Source: Ligustrum vulgare (lineage: Eukaryota > Streptophyta > Magnoliopsida > Lamiales > Oleaceae). Taken from it: a stretch of 64,000 bases of DNA. Below are positions 22,241 through 34,989 of this stretch, one piece after another. The position numbers and the translations under genes are program-made. The DNA lies in NCBI GenBank assembly GCA_963555705.1, contig OY743179.1:24430192-24494191 (forward strand), in the 5' to 3' direction. How positions within the stretch are numbered: the stretch's first letter is position 1; the number at the start of each line of letters is the position of its first letter. The notes under the pieces were generated by a model. It made no database searches, was not told the origin of the DNA, and saw only the letters and a program-made list of their open reading frames with translations.

Positions 22241-22799
22241 ACATATCGTCAGCATCGTGTGACGGGGTAAAAATAACAGACATACTATTTTGAAGCCAAC
22301 CACGTGAGAGCGCAGTTCTACTGATTAGGGTTTTTCCCACATTTTTTATGTTATTTTCCGTTTTTAGTTACGTTAGGTTTTATTTTGTACCTCTATAGCG
22401 GTTAGAATTAGCTTAGTCCATTTTTAATTCTTTATATTAAAGTTTTCTTCATTGTAATAGTAGTTTTGGTTTTAATAATGAATTTTATTGAGGATTCAAT
22501 AATTAAAGGTGGATTCCTTTATTTTCCTAGAACTTATCAAAACTGATTTTTTTGGAGTTCATCCGAACTTATCAAATATCTTGAATATTTGTGGAGTTCA
22601 AAAAATCAAAAAATTATCAAGGAAATTAGACAGCTCCTTGTCACGTTTCACAAATCTTGGTTCTTTCTTCCACATCGTCAAATTCTTATGTCGTGAATTT
22701 TGGGTCAATATTCTACTGTCTACATCCAAACGTGAATTCAAAACTTTCTGACGTTTCTTCCGCTCTATCCACAAGTTCCCGAACGGGAATCACATCATT

Positions 22800-22811
22800 T
22801 GGTATCAGAGC
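22800..22811 (+). promoter_or_regulatory. Primer-binding site
   Basis: The exact string tggtatcagagc, the complement of the initiator Met-tRNA 3' end, lies 2 bp downstream of the LTR end. Confidence 0.85.
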
Positions 22812-23219
22812 TTGACTCTGAATTCAGGTTATTCCATTCTAGTTTGATTCCATGTATTTATCATCATGAGAATCAACCATATCTTATTTGTTGAGTCTTT
22901 GTTTTCAATTTTTTGTGTTCTTCATGTTTTTCGTGTTCTTCATGTTTCTTGAGTATTTAATCCAGGAAATCATCCACAAAAATTCAAAAGTCATTATTGT
23001 GTTAGTTTTCTAGTTCAAATTAATTTTCGTTTGTTTTGCTATAGTCATAGTCGAATTTTCGAGTTTAAAGAAAAATTATTTTTTTAAATTCCGAAAAAAA
23101 AATCTCTGAAAATCCAAGAACCACTTTTTGAGTTCCCTTGAACATCTTAATACTTCTATCAAATTCTTCTTCCATTTGATGTATATTCCTGAGATTTTTT
23201 TGAATTTTTGAATCACCAC

Positions 23220-23600
23220 ATAAGGGATGGAATATGATTTGGGACCCTTATTCAAAACTAGATGTTATGTGACTCATAAGGTTTGTAGTTTGGAAATTGA
23301 TAGAGAGAGTGCTTCACTAATTTCGTTAATAGCACCATTGTTAAAAAATAAGGATTACCTCTAATATCGTACTATAGACTTTATAAGATGACGTGGATGA
23401 GTGGGTTTTGGAAGTTCCAAGTGACCAAACAAGTTCTAGTGACTATCACCAATGGATGACGTGCATGAGGGAGTTTGGGGAGGTCCAAGTGACCAAACAA
23501 GTTCTAGTGACTATCACCAATGGAAGATATAGTGATAAAGTATGGTGTGATGTAGTGCCATTAAAGTCCTGTCATATTTTGTTGGGAAAACCATGAGTAT
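23220..23600 (+). pseudogene. Gypsy protease remnant with 68-bp tandem duplication
   Basis: The segment 23460-23597 reads FGEVQVTKQVLVTITNGRY, then KVWCDVVPLKSCHILLGKP, the C-terminal half of the gypsy aspartic protease (compare HILLGRLW at 10270). The active-site region is not recognisable. A 68-bp unit is present twice in tandem (23387-23454 and 23455-23522); the copies differ at several bases and the duplication adds 68 bp, so it also shifts the frame. Confidence 0.75.
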
Positions 23601-23639
23601 GCACATTTACAGATTCCTTAAAAAAGGAAAAACATGCAC

Positions 23640-24203
23640 ACTATATAGGTTGACAACTTAACATTAGATGAAGCACTAGAAGATTCGGGGATAGGAAAAT
23701 TGAGGAGGAGGGAGAATTGAAAAATGAGTGCGAAGATAAAAAATTTAAAGAGGAGGTGCATGAATTGAAAGTTGAAGTGGTTGAGAATGAAAATGTGAAA
23801 GAGTTGGTTGAGTCTAAAAAAATGGAAAAAGGGGGTCGAGCTTGAAAATATGGAATTAGTAGAGGTGGTTGGGTGAGAGGAAATAGAGAGAGGGTCACTG
23901 AACAAGAGGTTGCAAAGAAAGAAAGAGGTGAAGGGAAGAGCCTCATTGTTGGACATGATGAGGTGGTGATGATTCTTCATGAATACAATGATCCATACCT
24001 TGTATTTTGTGAAACTAACATTCCACACCCTAATTTAGATAAATTTCTTTTTCAAGTTGGTTACACTTGGGAGTTTGAGCCACACCACATATGGCAAAGG
24101 AAGCTCATGATTCGATCAATCCATACCACCCAGTCACAGAATACTATTGGTTGTTCCTATGGCATGGAAGCAAAAGTTTTTCATTTGATCCAGGAGGTGA
24201 ATT
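23640..24203 (+). pseudogene. Gypsy polyprotein linker/tail fragment
   Basis: A strongly charged Lys/Glu stretch (about 23700-23950) is followed by an open part to 24205. Just before the 3' LTR the sequence in another frame reads FDPGGELIRHE, an ending of the kind seen at the end of some plant gypsy polyproteins. No enzymatic domain is recognised here. The identification rests mainly on its position between protease and 3' LTR. Confidence 0.5.
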
Positions 24204-24948
24204 GATACGCCACGAACAAAGTTGTGATTCGAGATGAATCATCTTGAAGAAAGAGGGAATGATGCGAATTATAGTGGCTTGGTGGGAAAATTCAAATATT
24301 CAAGCCAAACAAGAAATCAAGTGCATGTGCAAGGACTTCAAATATCAATATGGAATGTTGGAGAAGATTTAAGGCTAAAACAAGTGATCAAATCAACAAA
24401 CAAGACAAGAATCAAGTTGCAATCAAAAGATCATGAAGTGGCTGAAATTGTAACCATGCAATCGCGCATAGAAATAATGGAGTGATCGCCCGCCATTGAA
24501 AATAACAGACATTGTTTTGAAACCAACCACACAATCGGGTGTATTTCAAACACGCGATCGCGCGATTCTACTGATTAGGACTTTTCCAAGTTTTTTATAT
24601 CATTTTCCGTTTTTAATTATGTTAGGTTTTATTTTGTGTCTCTATAGCTTCTAAGTAGCTTAGTCCGTTTTTACTGCTTTACATTCAAGTTTTCTACATT
24701 GTAATAGTAGTTTTGTTTTCAATAATCAGTTTTATTTAGGATTTAATAAATTAAAGGTGAACTACTTTAGTTTCCTATAACTTATCAAATACCTAGTATA
24801 TTTGTGGTGTTCAAAAAATCATAAATTTGTCAAGGAAATTAGACAGCTTCTTGGGTCAAGATTCTACCATCTATATCCAAACCTGAATTCAGAACTTTCT
24901 AGTGTTTCTTTCACGCTATCCACAAGTTCTCGAACGGGAATCACGTCA

Positions 24949-26573
24949 TTTCTGGAAATGGCTATTCAAGGACCTATCCAATTTATCATGCTTGAGAATA
25001 ATTTTCAAGTTATGGTGCAATTCGAAAAATTTGGTCGAGTCAAATAATAGGCATCCCAGTATGCCTCTCAAGATTATATGGTTGCTCAAGATTCAAAATA
25101 ATAAATGACAAAAATAAAGAATTAATAAAGATGCATAAATTAATTTAACATGGACTTAAATTAAATTAATTATGCTCCCACTTTTTAAAATAAATTTAAG
25201 ACCTTTACATAAATTAATGAAATCCAAAATTTGATTCCGAGTAGGCTAGGATCTCATTTGTTATCAAGACCTTAAGGATACTCCACAAGCCTTGATAAAA
25301 CATTTGGGTAGATACTCTTATCGATTGTATCCCCACGCAACTCCTAGATCATTAAGCTCACAACTATTTGTCTTCACACATCTTTTGTGTTAACTTAAAT
25401 ATGTCTCTAAAATTTATCTCCTTGAGTGTACTCAACAACCAATAGATTTTAGTTAAGTCAAACCCTGATATTTCAAAAATATCTAATATTTCATAGTGTC
25501 AAACATATTCCTAATAAACCTGCCTTGAATGTACTCAACAAGCTAAGATCGATATGAAACTCTCGTTTTTCACTATAATAATGGAAGGCAAATAAAATTG
25601 ACTTAATATTAAATTGAGGGATTTAATCATGCAAAAGTCTTGTCAATATTTATGCATAAATAATTTATCTAGCATGCTAATAAACATAAAACACATAATA
25701 ACATGGACAATTATGGACTATATTGTATCTAGTCCTCCTGAGCCAAAAGGAAGACTAGTTGGTCAATTCCTATGGGAACATAACATTGATCATACAATGC
25801 TCCATTTCCATGATTTCCTCCTTCTTGTATTTAAAACTAATCCAGCTGCAATATTAGTTGGCACGCAGGCCTAATTGAATTGAGCACGCAGGCCCAAATA
25901 ATAAAATAGCAATGGACTCGCAGGTCATAAATAATTAGTAAGCTCGCATGCCCAATTTTTACAGGATATAAAATTAACCGTTCACATCAATATGGCCGAG
26001 TCCATAATCATCCACAAGTATAACATTCATCACACAAAATACATCCCTATATAATATCTATTATTTATTATATATACATATATTTCAAGTTTCTAGCAAT
26101 TAAAGGGCATCTAAACAATTTAGATAAAATGATCGAAATAATTAAATAATTAATTAATCAATTAATCAACTTATTTAATTAGCGAAATTTATTTAATCAA
26201 AATCAAATTTTAATTAAGTATCGAATTAGAGTCCAACTCTAACTACAAGGTTCAAGGACAAATAAAATTACTACTTTGATTTAGTAACCAGCTAAATAAA
26301 GTAAAATTCAATTTTTAATCAATCCAACTCTAATTTAGGATTCCTAAACAAAATAAAATTTAACTTAGGTCAAAGGGATTGAACTAGTTAAAATTGTATT
26401 TTAACGACAAATTTAAAACATGAATTTAAATAATAATTTTTAATCGGGTCAAGATTGAAAATCTGTTCAAAATTGAAATTTTGGTCAAGCCATTCAAAAT
26501 CGATTTTAGAAAACTTTTGAAATAAACACTTTTTAAACAATTTGCATTTTGGCCCAATTTTTACCAAACAGGC
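24949..26573. other. AT-rich repeat-like DNA without genes
   Basis: No coding motif is seen. A phrase like gcacgcaggccyaa- recurs three or four times with variation (about 25860-25960). The sequence looks like decayed LTR or leader DNA and continues after the solo LTR at 26574-27374. Origin unknown. Confidence 0.35.
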
Positions 26574-27374
26574 TGATGTGATCCAAAATAGGAGACCAAA
26601 GAAGAAGTCGAGCTATTGGCAATGCGAAATCGATCTACGTGGAAAACGGAGCAAGTTTCATATTGAAGTCGAGCCGAGAAGACGAATGGATCAAGCCGAG
26701 TCAAAGAGCCAAAATTCAAGGGTCAAAGCTGACACTTACGGTCGTAAACCATACGTCGTGGCCGTAAGACACTCACATCTGAAACTGCGGAATTCCAACA
26801 GAAGAAGACTTATGGCCGTTAGTCTAGCTGTTACGATCGTAACTCATGAACAGGAATACACTTACGGCCGTAAGTGAATATATTATGGCCCTAACTATCT
26901 TTTCCATTTTTTCGCGAATTTTTAATGGTTTTCCATTTTTAATTATTTATTTCCATATATTTGAACCGTAATTGCGGCTAGGGCTAGGTTAGAAGCAATT
27001 TACATTATATTATGTTGTTTTTCATGATGGAACATAAGTTTTTGATGATTATTTATATTTTGAGAGAGAGTTTTTTTGTTAAAGGTTGAGGAGTCCCTTT
27101 AATTCTAAGAACTTATCAAAGATTTGATCTTTGTAACGTTTACCCAACGAACTTATCAAGGAATTGACATCCCCTATGGCGTTCATCAATCTTTGTATAT
27201 ATTCCGTGTCGTTCTTGCGTCGTGAATATTGGGTAAAAGTTTTACCGTCAAAATCTATCTTTATTTCTGTTGTTCATTTCTTGTTCCTTCTGCTGAATCT
27301 AATTTAGATCTTTCTTATTGTTTGTATCTTTTATTCCACGTTCTTTGTCGCATTTCCCGAGCGGGATCTCATCA
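26574..27374 (+). repeat. Solo gypsy LTR
   Basis: The 801-bp LTR starts TGATGTGATCC and ends ATCTCATCA. Flanks CAGGC (26569-26573) and CAGGG (27375-27379) form a 5-bp duplication with one mismatch. It is of the same family as the LTRs at 7567 and 10331 and shows what their mutated starts were. It contains three pairs of ACGGCCGTAA-type palindromes (26738/26758, 26812/26833, 26864/26885). No internal region is attached on either side, consistent with LTR-LTR recombination. Confidence 0.85.
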
Positions 27375-28363
27375 CAGGGCCTTAGTTTCAATCACTTTGC
27401 AAACCAGGTCCTTATGTGAAATTGAACTTTTAGCCGTTGATAATATATTGCAGTTGGAGGCCTACAATTTCCGAAGTTGCATTTATAGCCCCCCGTCTCC
27501 ACTTCTCCCCAGTCCACTAGAAAACCCTAAAACACTGCTACCTCAAAGCAGTGTTGTCCCGCCGCGACATCATTGCCTCTTGATTGTTTTGTAGATAGAT
27601 CTGAGAATCTTGATTCCTTCAATCTTCTTGCACACAATAGCTGTCCAGTTGTCCGGCCTCTAAAGGTGATCACACAAGAGAACAAGAATGAGAGGCTATG
27701 GTTAGCGCAAGGGAATTATGAACTAAGTCTAACTTTTTCCAAACCCTAGTTGTTTATTAATACAAGTCAAAGTGGGCTTGGCCCATAACTTAGACATGAA
27801 CCAGTCCGTGTGGTTTAATTAATTCAATTACATTCTTCTAGTTCTCTTATTGTGTGTGGCCATCTAGGTTCCTGATCACGATGTCGAACGACGTGAATTA
27901 TTATTTTGATCTAATCAAAATAAGATTAATCAAAACCCTCTTTTCAATTAATCATTAATTCTCCTAGATTAATTAATTCACTTTGGTTGTCCTAAATTGA
28001 CATCTAGCAAAGTGTTAGAGCAATACATGTGACGGGATATGTCACGTGGCACAAAATCAAACTTGTTTGTTTAGATCATCTCCATCGATGGATTATTTGC
28101 ACCAAAAACACCATTTTGGTGTTAAAATCAGCTCCAATGGAGCACCAAATATGTGGACCATTTTGGTGTGGTGTGGTGTGGTGTACAGTAACACGCCAAA
28201 AGTGCCATGCAACTTTGAATTATGTTTATAATTTTTTTTTTCAAAAATAAGAAAAGTGATTATAAATTATTTTATTGTCTATAAATTTAAGTTTTATCCA
28301 CGTCGATATATTCTCTATGGAGTGAGTTATACATCAAAAAATAAAATTTTTAGTACCAATGAC
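27375..28363. other. Non-coding DNA downstream of the solo LTR
   Basis: The sequence continues that before the solo LTR. Around 28070-28200 a MITE-like relic has gctccaatggagcacc and ttttggtgt repeats, including a short tggtg run at 28166-28180. No gene is supported. Confidence 0.35.
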
Positions 28364-31300
28364 TAGGGCTGCACAAAAAAATCGTGAAATCGTAAATCAA
28401 ACCTAACTCGTTGGTTTGAAAATGTTGGCTTGAGACCGCGTGCACCCGTGATTTATTTTCTCTCAAACCAAACCAAACCGTTTCAAAATGGTTTGGTTTA
28501 AGTTTTGATTTTAAAAAATCGCAAAAAATCGAACCAAACCGCTTTTAATTTTTAAATAAAAGTTAATTTTATTATTTTGAATTTAACGTTTTCCTGTTAA
28601 AAAAGTCAAATTTAACTATGAAAATAAAATTCTCATGTATATCTTTTCTCGTTTTCATTATATTGTAATGATCTCAGAAAAAATGTATAGAAATTTCCTA
28701 CCTTGCAGTTTGGGCCATGCATTCACTGAAGGTACAAAAAATTGTACTAAGCAAGAAAATTGATCAAGATAATGTAACAATAAACCGTAATTACAATGAA
28801 TTTCCAAACATGAAGAGGAACTCAAATCCTTAATTAGAGCTATCAAATCTTCCAATGATATGTAGTCATATAGACAATTGACAGTCTGAAAATCATACTC
28901 CCAGATTTTAGTGAAGTTATTCCACTACAACAAAAGTGACCTTTTACGGCATGCATATAAGGTATGCCATAAAAATAAAGTTTTTACACACGTCGTAAAA
29001 GGCCGATAGAAGTTAGTATTCATGGCGTGCATAACTGCACGCCATAAAAGAGGGTCATAAAAGATATTTACGGCATGTAATGTGCACGCCGTACACTTTT
29101 TTTTAGAAATAGATGGTGTGCGATTTGCACCCACCGTGAACGTGTCTAATGTTTACAAAAACATTACGCGCTCAGAAGTCACAACATTTAGGGCGCGATT
29201 TTTTCTTCTAGTTTGTTCTCTCGGCTGCACGGGTTCTTCTTCCACCTTCTTCTTTTCGACTGTGTTATTCTTCTCCTTTATTTCTGTAATCGATTTCTGG
29301 GTCACAATGTTTGGGCGCGGTTTCTCTCAATTCTTCTACAGACTGTGCGATTTCTTCTTCAAGCTTCTTCTCTCCGACTGCACGGTTTCTTCTTCATCTT
29401 CTTTTGAGAAATAGGTAAAAAAAGACAACATACATGAAAATGTGATATAATTATGGGAACACACTACATGTCTCCCGTTAATTACACGGTTCCTCAGTTG
29501 GAAATTGCATCAGATGCTGTTTTCTACCTATACCAGGTGAAAATCATGAGTGTCTATATAACTGCATCATCCCACATTTGAAAGTGATACTCTTCTTATT
29601 ATGTTTTTAAGGTGACTAAGCATTTCTCTTTTATAACAATTTCTTAATTTCTTAATTTAAAAAATGACTTATAACTGCATTGTTATATAATTGGATGGCC
29701 GATTTTGAATTATCAACTTTTTTCCTATTGTTATCTCATTTATGATCACTTTTCTTTTAGATTATTTTTGACATAAATTATAAGTTTAAGAAGAGTTGAA
29801 AAAGAAGTTTGGTCAAGAGTATTGTAATTTGAACGAGGGTGATTGGTTTGACTGTTGTGCACATAATGCAAGTTACACTTCATTCTATAATATTTTTTAT
29901 TTTATTTTTAGATTTGTTAACTAATGGCTCTCTCATTGGGTGTTCTAATTAAATTTCATAGACCTCATGATGATGTTGGATGTTCTTTTCCAGTTTTTCG
30001 GGACTATTATGATAATCTATATATAAAGCTATGGATGTCAATCCAATGAGCAAAAAGGAAATCACATGGTCTGATTACAAGAAAATGCCTATATTTATGG
30101 TTGGTAATTGGTGGACTCTTCAAGTACTCATTGTCATACAATTTACCATTTCCATTGTTTCTTGAAAATTTAAAGGTATAATGATATTTCTCTTTCTTCT
30201 GTGGGTTTTAGTCAATTATCTAACTTCGTAATGTTGTTCTTATTGTAGGATTTGTGATGGTTGCAATGGTGATATCGGTCATGGAAGATATTTGAGTTGC
30301 ATGGGGCTATTGGGCATCCAGAATATTTTCATTTCCATGCTTGCAATCAACCAATTTCCAATTACGAGGTCTAGAGTTTGCCCAAAGTACTTTAACCCTA
30401 TCTAATTTTTGTTCTAATGATATTGGTTTTAGTTGCTTGATATTATCTGCTTTAGTTTGAAATCACTACCAAACATGTTTAGAGAATCGTTTCCTTTTAT
30501 TTGCATTCCATTTTTCATTGTCTGTTATAAGGAGTAGCAACATCCTAAATGTGATGTCTGCAAGAATTTTGTGAGCATCCATTCTCTATAAAGAAGTTGT
30601 AGTATAAGATTATATTTCTAACGTATTCTCATCCACAAGCGCTCTAGATGGGCCTCTAATTCGAATTCTAATTGATTGATTAGAAAAAATGTTTTTATAA
30701 TTAATATTTGAAAAAACTTGAAGTCTCTCAAGGTCTTGAGCATGTCAGCCAAAATAGGCTATTCCCAGCTAATTTTAGTATCCATAAGAAATGGGCTGAG
30801 GGAGCTTGATTAGAATTAGATGAACTAGGAAAAATTTGTTTTGTGCCATATTTTGCTGCATACAGCTTTTATGCTTCTACTGCTTCATACAATATAATGG
30901 CAGATTCTTATAAGTTTGGATTTTGATTACCCCAGGATGAAAAGACTTTAAATTTGAATTAATGCAGGTTTTTGGCTCAGCAGAGGAGACATGTCGACTC
31001 TTGTTGTGTGAGGCAACTAGAGGTCACGAAGAAATGCTTCCATTTGTTACGTATCACACTTGTATACAAAATTTGATCACTTGTGGAATCATGCTCGATG
31101 TGTATTTCGTGTTTTAGCTGCAAGTTGGATCACACAGTGTTTTAAGCGTTAAGAATCTTGATAGTGATGAAATGAGGCCTTAAGATGGGTGTTTTTAGGA
31201 ATTATTATTAATGTTTCCTTTTTCACAACCAAAGAATTGAACCAAATATTTGTTACGGTAAGCCTTGAGCTTTTATATTTGGTTTAACTAAATCAGATTT

Positions 31301-32315
31301 GTTGTATGCTCATCATAAATTTTATGTGATGTGCAGGAAGTTGATTATTTTTGGCATAACATTCTTGGTCGACGAAAAACTTCAATGTTGATACTCTTTT
31401 GTAATATTTTAATTTGTTCTTTTTGAAGTACTTATATATACTTTTGACATATATTTATCGGAACGTTTTGTTCGTTTATCTAAATGATATTTACCGATTG
31501 TATGCATTTGATATATTTCTATATAAGTTTTTGAATAGACTAGTATGTGAAGTTCATCTATGTTTTGGTATATTGCATTGAATTTTACTTATTTTATTAA
31601 TTCAAATCATCTTTACTGATTATATATGGATAAATGAGTACAATTTTATTGTACAATTATTATATATGTTTGGGAATTATACAATTTATTGATTTTTTTA
31701 GAAAAAATAAAATTATAATTTATGGCTTGCATCTCTACATGCCGTAAACACACATTTACTGCCTGCAGGATGCACGTCGTAAAAGCTACATTACAGCGTG
31801 CATCGCTGCACGCCGTCTACATTTACGGTGTTAAACCTGCACGTCGTAAAGGCTTATTTACGGCGTGCATCTTGCATCGCTGCACACCGTAAAGGCTTAT
31901 TTACGGCGTGTAGAGATGCACACCATTAACGTTTACGGCGTTGCCTTTTTACGGCGTGCAAAAAGCCACTTTTGTTGTAGTGTTCACTCATAATTATGCT
32001 TTTATTATCAATCTAGTGCAAGGGTAATGAGGTAAAAATGAATCAATGAATGTTAACATATTATAGCTTATACTATTTTCTAATTTAGCTTTAAATATTA
32101 AAAAATACGAATTAATTTAACATTTAAAATATATTATATTATGTCGATAAGAAAATCGTGGATTAAAACCAACAGCAGAATATGGTTTAGTTTGATTTGG
32201 TTTGTAAAATGAAATTGTTTGGTTTGGTTTGGTTTGGAAAAATGTCAAACCGCTAAAAATTGTTTGATTTGAAAATATGTCAAAAATCATCAAAATCGGA
32301 CCACGTTCACTCCTA
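28364..32315. mobile_element. hAT-type element split by a CACTA element
   Basis: The left end is tagggctgcacaaaaa and the right end is acgttcactccta. Flanks CCAATGAC (28356-28363) and CCAATGAT (32316-32323) form an 8-bp duplication with one mismatch. Both outer parts are rich in aaccaaacc/ggtttggtt words. Removing the CACTA insert leaves roughly 0.9 kb of non-coding hAT sequence. Confidence 0.72.
28923..31982. mobile_element. 3.06-kb CACTA element with TTTACGGCGTGCA subterminal repeats
   Basis: The termini CACTACAACAAAAGTG and CACTTTTGTTGTAGTG are exact inverted repeats with TTC duplicated at 28920-28922 and 31983-31985. Many copies of tttacggcgtgca or its complement lie at 28945-29100 and 31735-31960. 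No CACTA transposase is recognisable in the 2.6-kb interior. The interior looks like fragmented gene-type sequence with possible intron borders; the frames at 29082-29414 and nearby show no known domain. Confidence 0.88.
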
Positions 32316-32530
32316 CCAATGATGATTCCAACACTAAAAATAAAAGTAGATAACACACTAATTGCTTAATGATGATGATTAGGGCACTAGGTGCACGAGA
32401 CAAACTTACACGGACGACATATAAGATAATAAAACGTACTAGTGACATGTGCACTTATTCTTTGCAGCAAGACGATGACACAAACAAAGTTACGTGACTA
32501 GATGACATTTCCACATACCACCGTCATGTC

Positions 32531-32719
32531 TTAGTTGAGAAGATCATGTAACGACCCCTGTAGCCCACGCATATACTCGTTGAACGGGCTTGGGTTTGGT
32601 TGACTGGGTTCCGACTCTGAGATTTCTGCTCTTTTCCTCATAATTTTCCTCTGTTCTTGGAGAAAAAAATCGCGTCTCGTGGGATCTATAATTGAATTAA
32701 GATCCTGTATCATGAGCAT
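32531..32719 (-). pseudogene. Possible ORF1-like fragment of a Harbinger element
   Basis: A 62-codon minus-strand frame begins about 75 bp from the transposase frame and diverges from it. The segment DPTRRDFFLQEQRKIMRKR resembles in style the C-terminal end of Myb/SANT-like ORF1 proteins that accompany PIF/Harbinger transposases. The match is weak and the Myb domain itself is not seen, so it may be chance. Confidence 0.3.
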
Positions 32720-32793
32720 GTTCTCGACATATACTTCATTCGCGATGGCACTTCTGAAGTTATTCTTGTTTCGTTGCCTAAGTCACTTCTGAA

Positions 32794-34084
32794 ATGAATT
32801 TCAACTTTCGAGGCCCTTCAAACTACTCCCATAAAAGTGAAGATGATGAGCACCAAATCCTTAACGAGATACAATCAATTGATGCTAGAATTGAGGTTGC
32901 GAGCCAAATGTATAACATCGACAACGACAACAACATCCTTATTGCTAACCTAATCCAACAACAACAACAAAAACATCATCCAATACATGGAGGCTCGATT
33001 CAAGGCCATATGGTAATCCACCGCGATCGAGAAGCTGCTAATGACCCTCGGTATAACGAAGCCTTCTTCTGAAGTCACTTTCGAATGTCAAGACCATTAT
33101 TTCTTCGAATATTGCAAGTTGTAGAGACTCTAATTTGTACAAAAAAAGGATGGTGCATGCCGACTCGGTTTATCCTCTTTTCAGAAGATAACATCTGCTT
33201 TCCGGATGCTAACATACGGTGTAGCGGCTGACGCAACTGATGAATACATCAAAATTGGTGAATCAACTGCTATAGAAAGCTTGAAGAGATTATGTCATGC
33301 TGTGGTGGAGGTATTTGGTGGAAGATATTTGAGGGCACCGAATGCAGAGGATATTGAGAGGCTACTCCAGACTGGGAAAGAGCGGGGCTTTCCCGGGATG
33401 CTAGGTAGCTTGGATAGCATGCACTGGAAGTGGAAGAATTGCACAACAAGTCGAAGTGGACATCCTACCATTATTCTGGTAGCTGTTGCAGACTACAATC
33501 TTTGGATATGGCATGCACACATTGGTATACCTAGGTCAAATAATGATATTAACATCCTGGAATCATCTCATCTCTTCAACAACCTCGCCAAAGGGGTTGC
33601 ACCACCTGCTAGATACGTCATTCAAGGATGTAAATACCCATCTATGTAGCATATGGTATATATCCATCATGGTCTACTCTTGTGCAAACAATTCGTGATC
33701 CCCAGGGCCCCAAGAAAAAATACTTCGCCATGAAACAGGAAAGTCATAGAAAAGATATAGAATATGCTTTTGGAGTTCTACAATCTAGGTTTGCAGTCAT
33801 GACAGGACCGGTAAGGTTTTGGAATAAACGGGTCTTACACGACATAAATGAGTACATGTATCATTATACACAACGTGATTGTCGAAAATGAACGAGATCT
33901 GGGGGCGCCAATCAGAGAGTTTGTTGAAGCACCAATGCCTGATGTTGAGATGGTCGACGAGCAAACCCACTTTGATAATTTCCTAGCACGACACCGTCAA
34001 ATCAAGAACAAGGAGGCTCACTATGAACTTCGAGAAGCGCTAATCGAACATATGTGGGAGGAATATACAAACTCCGAAAATTAG
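32794..34084 (+). pseudogene. PIF/Harbinger transposase (HARBI1-type nuclease), broken
   Basis: The N-terminal part ends in GHMVIHRDREAANDPRYNEAF, a typical plant Harbinger approach to the catalytic domain (cut here to its key words: GGS, INRDRE-like, YNEAFF). A TGA follows at 33070-33072, and a frameshift near 33140 falls in an A-run. The main open part (33206-33649) has YGVAADATDEYIKIGEST and GFPGMLGSLDSMHWKWKNC, with the first Asp, and GIPRSNNDINIL, with the second. A stop at 33647 is bypassed in another frame at 33650-33891, which has KDIEYAFGVLQSRF with the Glu. After a further shift near 33850 the end is IIIHNVIVENERD. All three DDE residues survive, but at least four lesions and a small deletion after NCTTS prevent expression. 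TIRs were not found. Confidence 0.88.
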
Positions 34085-34989
34085 ATTTACCTGTTTTATT
34101 TAAGTATTTTGCTTTCAGTACGGTTGAAGTTGTCTCCCGTTTTGTGTCATCGGCGCTTGGAATGTGACATTACGTATGATATTTTTTGTTTTTTAAATGT
34201 TAAATAAATACACTATTTAGTTTACAAGCGTGTGGTTTCATTTAATGAATTATAATTAAAATTGATTGAAAATCAAACAATAAAATAATGAAATTTAGAT
34301 TTGGAGTAAAATTTGGTGCATATGGTTGGAGATGTGATCCGATCAATTACGAGATATGAAAATGTATGATTCTCATTTATTGATCATATCTTTTATTTCG
34401 CTCTTAAGTCAATAAACGTCGAAACTATTTTCTTTTTGAGTTTATGAATTTACATTGGCAAAGGATTTCAAAATCGACTTAACCAAATAAAACATAGATC
34501 ATATTGATCATTCACAATCTTCATATGATTCTTGACATACGTGACGACATAATATTAGCAACTCCTTTCAGAGCAATATCCGACATCACCAAAGTATGAC
34601 TGTCCTCATATATGGTACTATGATGACTTCAAGTTAAATAATCAATTTCACTAAAGAATGTTAAAGATTAACAAAACATCACCAAAGTATGACTGTCCTT
34701 ATATAAGGTACTCAGATAGTTATCCTTGTGGAATCTCTGTTGCGGATGTTTTGTTCAGAAAACAAAACACCCATGTGTTCATTTAGATGTATCTTTACAT
34801 CTTAGCTTGTGAGATCAGCTACTCACTTCTAGGAAATAGTGTGGTTTTGAATAGTATTTTTGGAAAAATATGTGGTTAAAAATTGTTTGAAAAGTCAAAT
34901 ATTATAGGTTTGATTAAAATGGATGATTGACATTGAGTGTTTTAAAAGCTTTGTTTACAAATAATGGGTGCTCAAACAGGGTTATTTAC
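34085..34989. other. Non-coding DNA with a MITE-like relic
   Basis: No gene is seen. At about 34835-34985 a MITE-like stretch (ttttggaaaaatatgtggtt, gtttgaaaagtcaaat) corresponds, in reverse orientation, to the family in kinase intron 3. Confidence 0.4.

Larger units (their letters stand above)
22266..24948 (+). mobile_element. Second pol-deficient gypsy element
   Basis: The order is a 5'-truncated 5' LTR (22266-22797), primer-binding site (22800-22811), protease remnant (about 23220-23600), a polyprotein tail and a 3' LTR (24204-24948). The two LTR copies match from aaataacagaca through tttttccaa- or ttttcc-aag-type blocks to the end gaacgggaatcac-tca. Reverse transcriptase and integrase are absent. 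The 5' LTR lacks about the first 290 bp of the 3' copy, so no TSD can be tested. Confidence 0.78.

Noticed and set aside
29082..29414. 110-codon frame within the CACTA element at 28923
   Set aside because: It begins in the subterminal repeats and shows only hydrophobic low-complexity sequence with no known domain.
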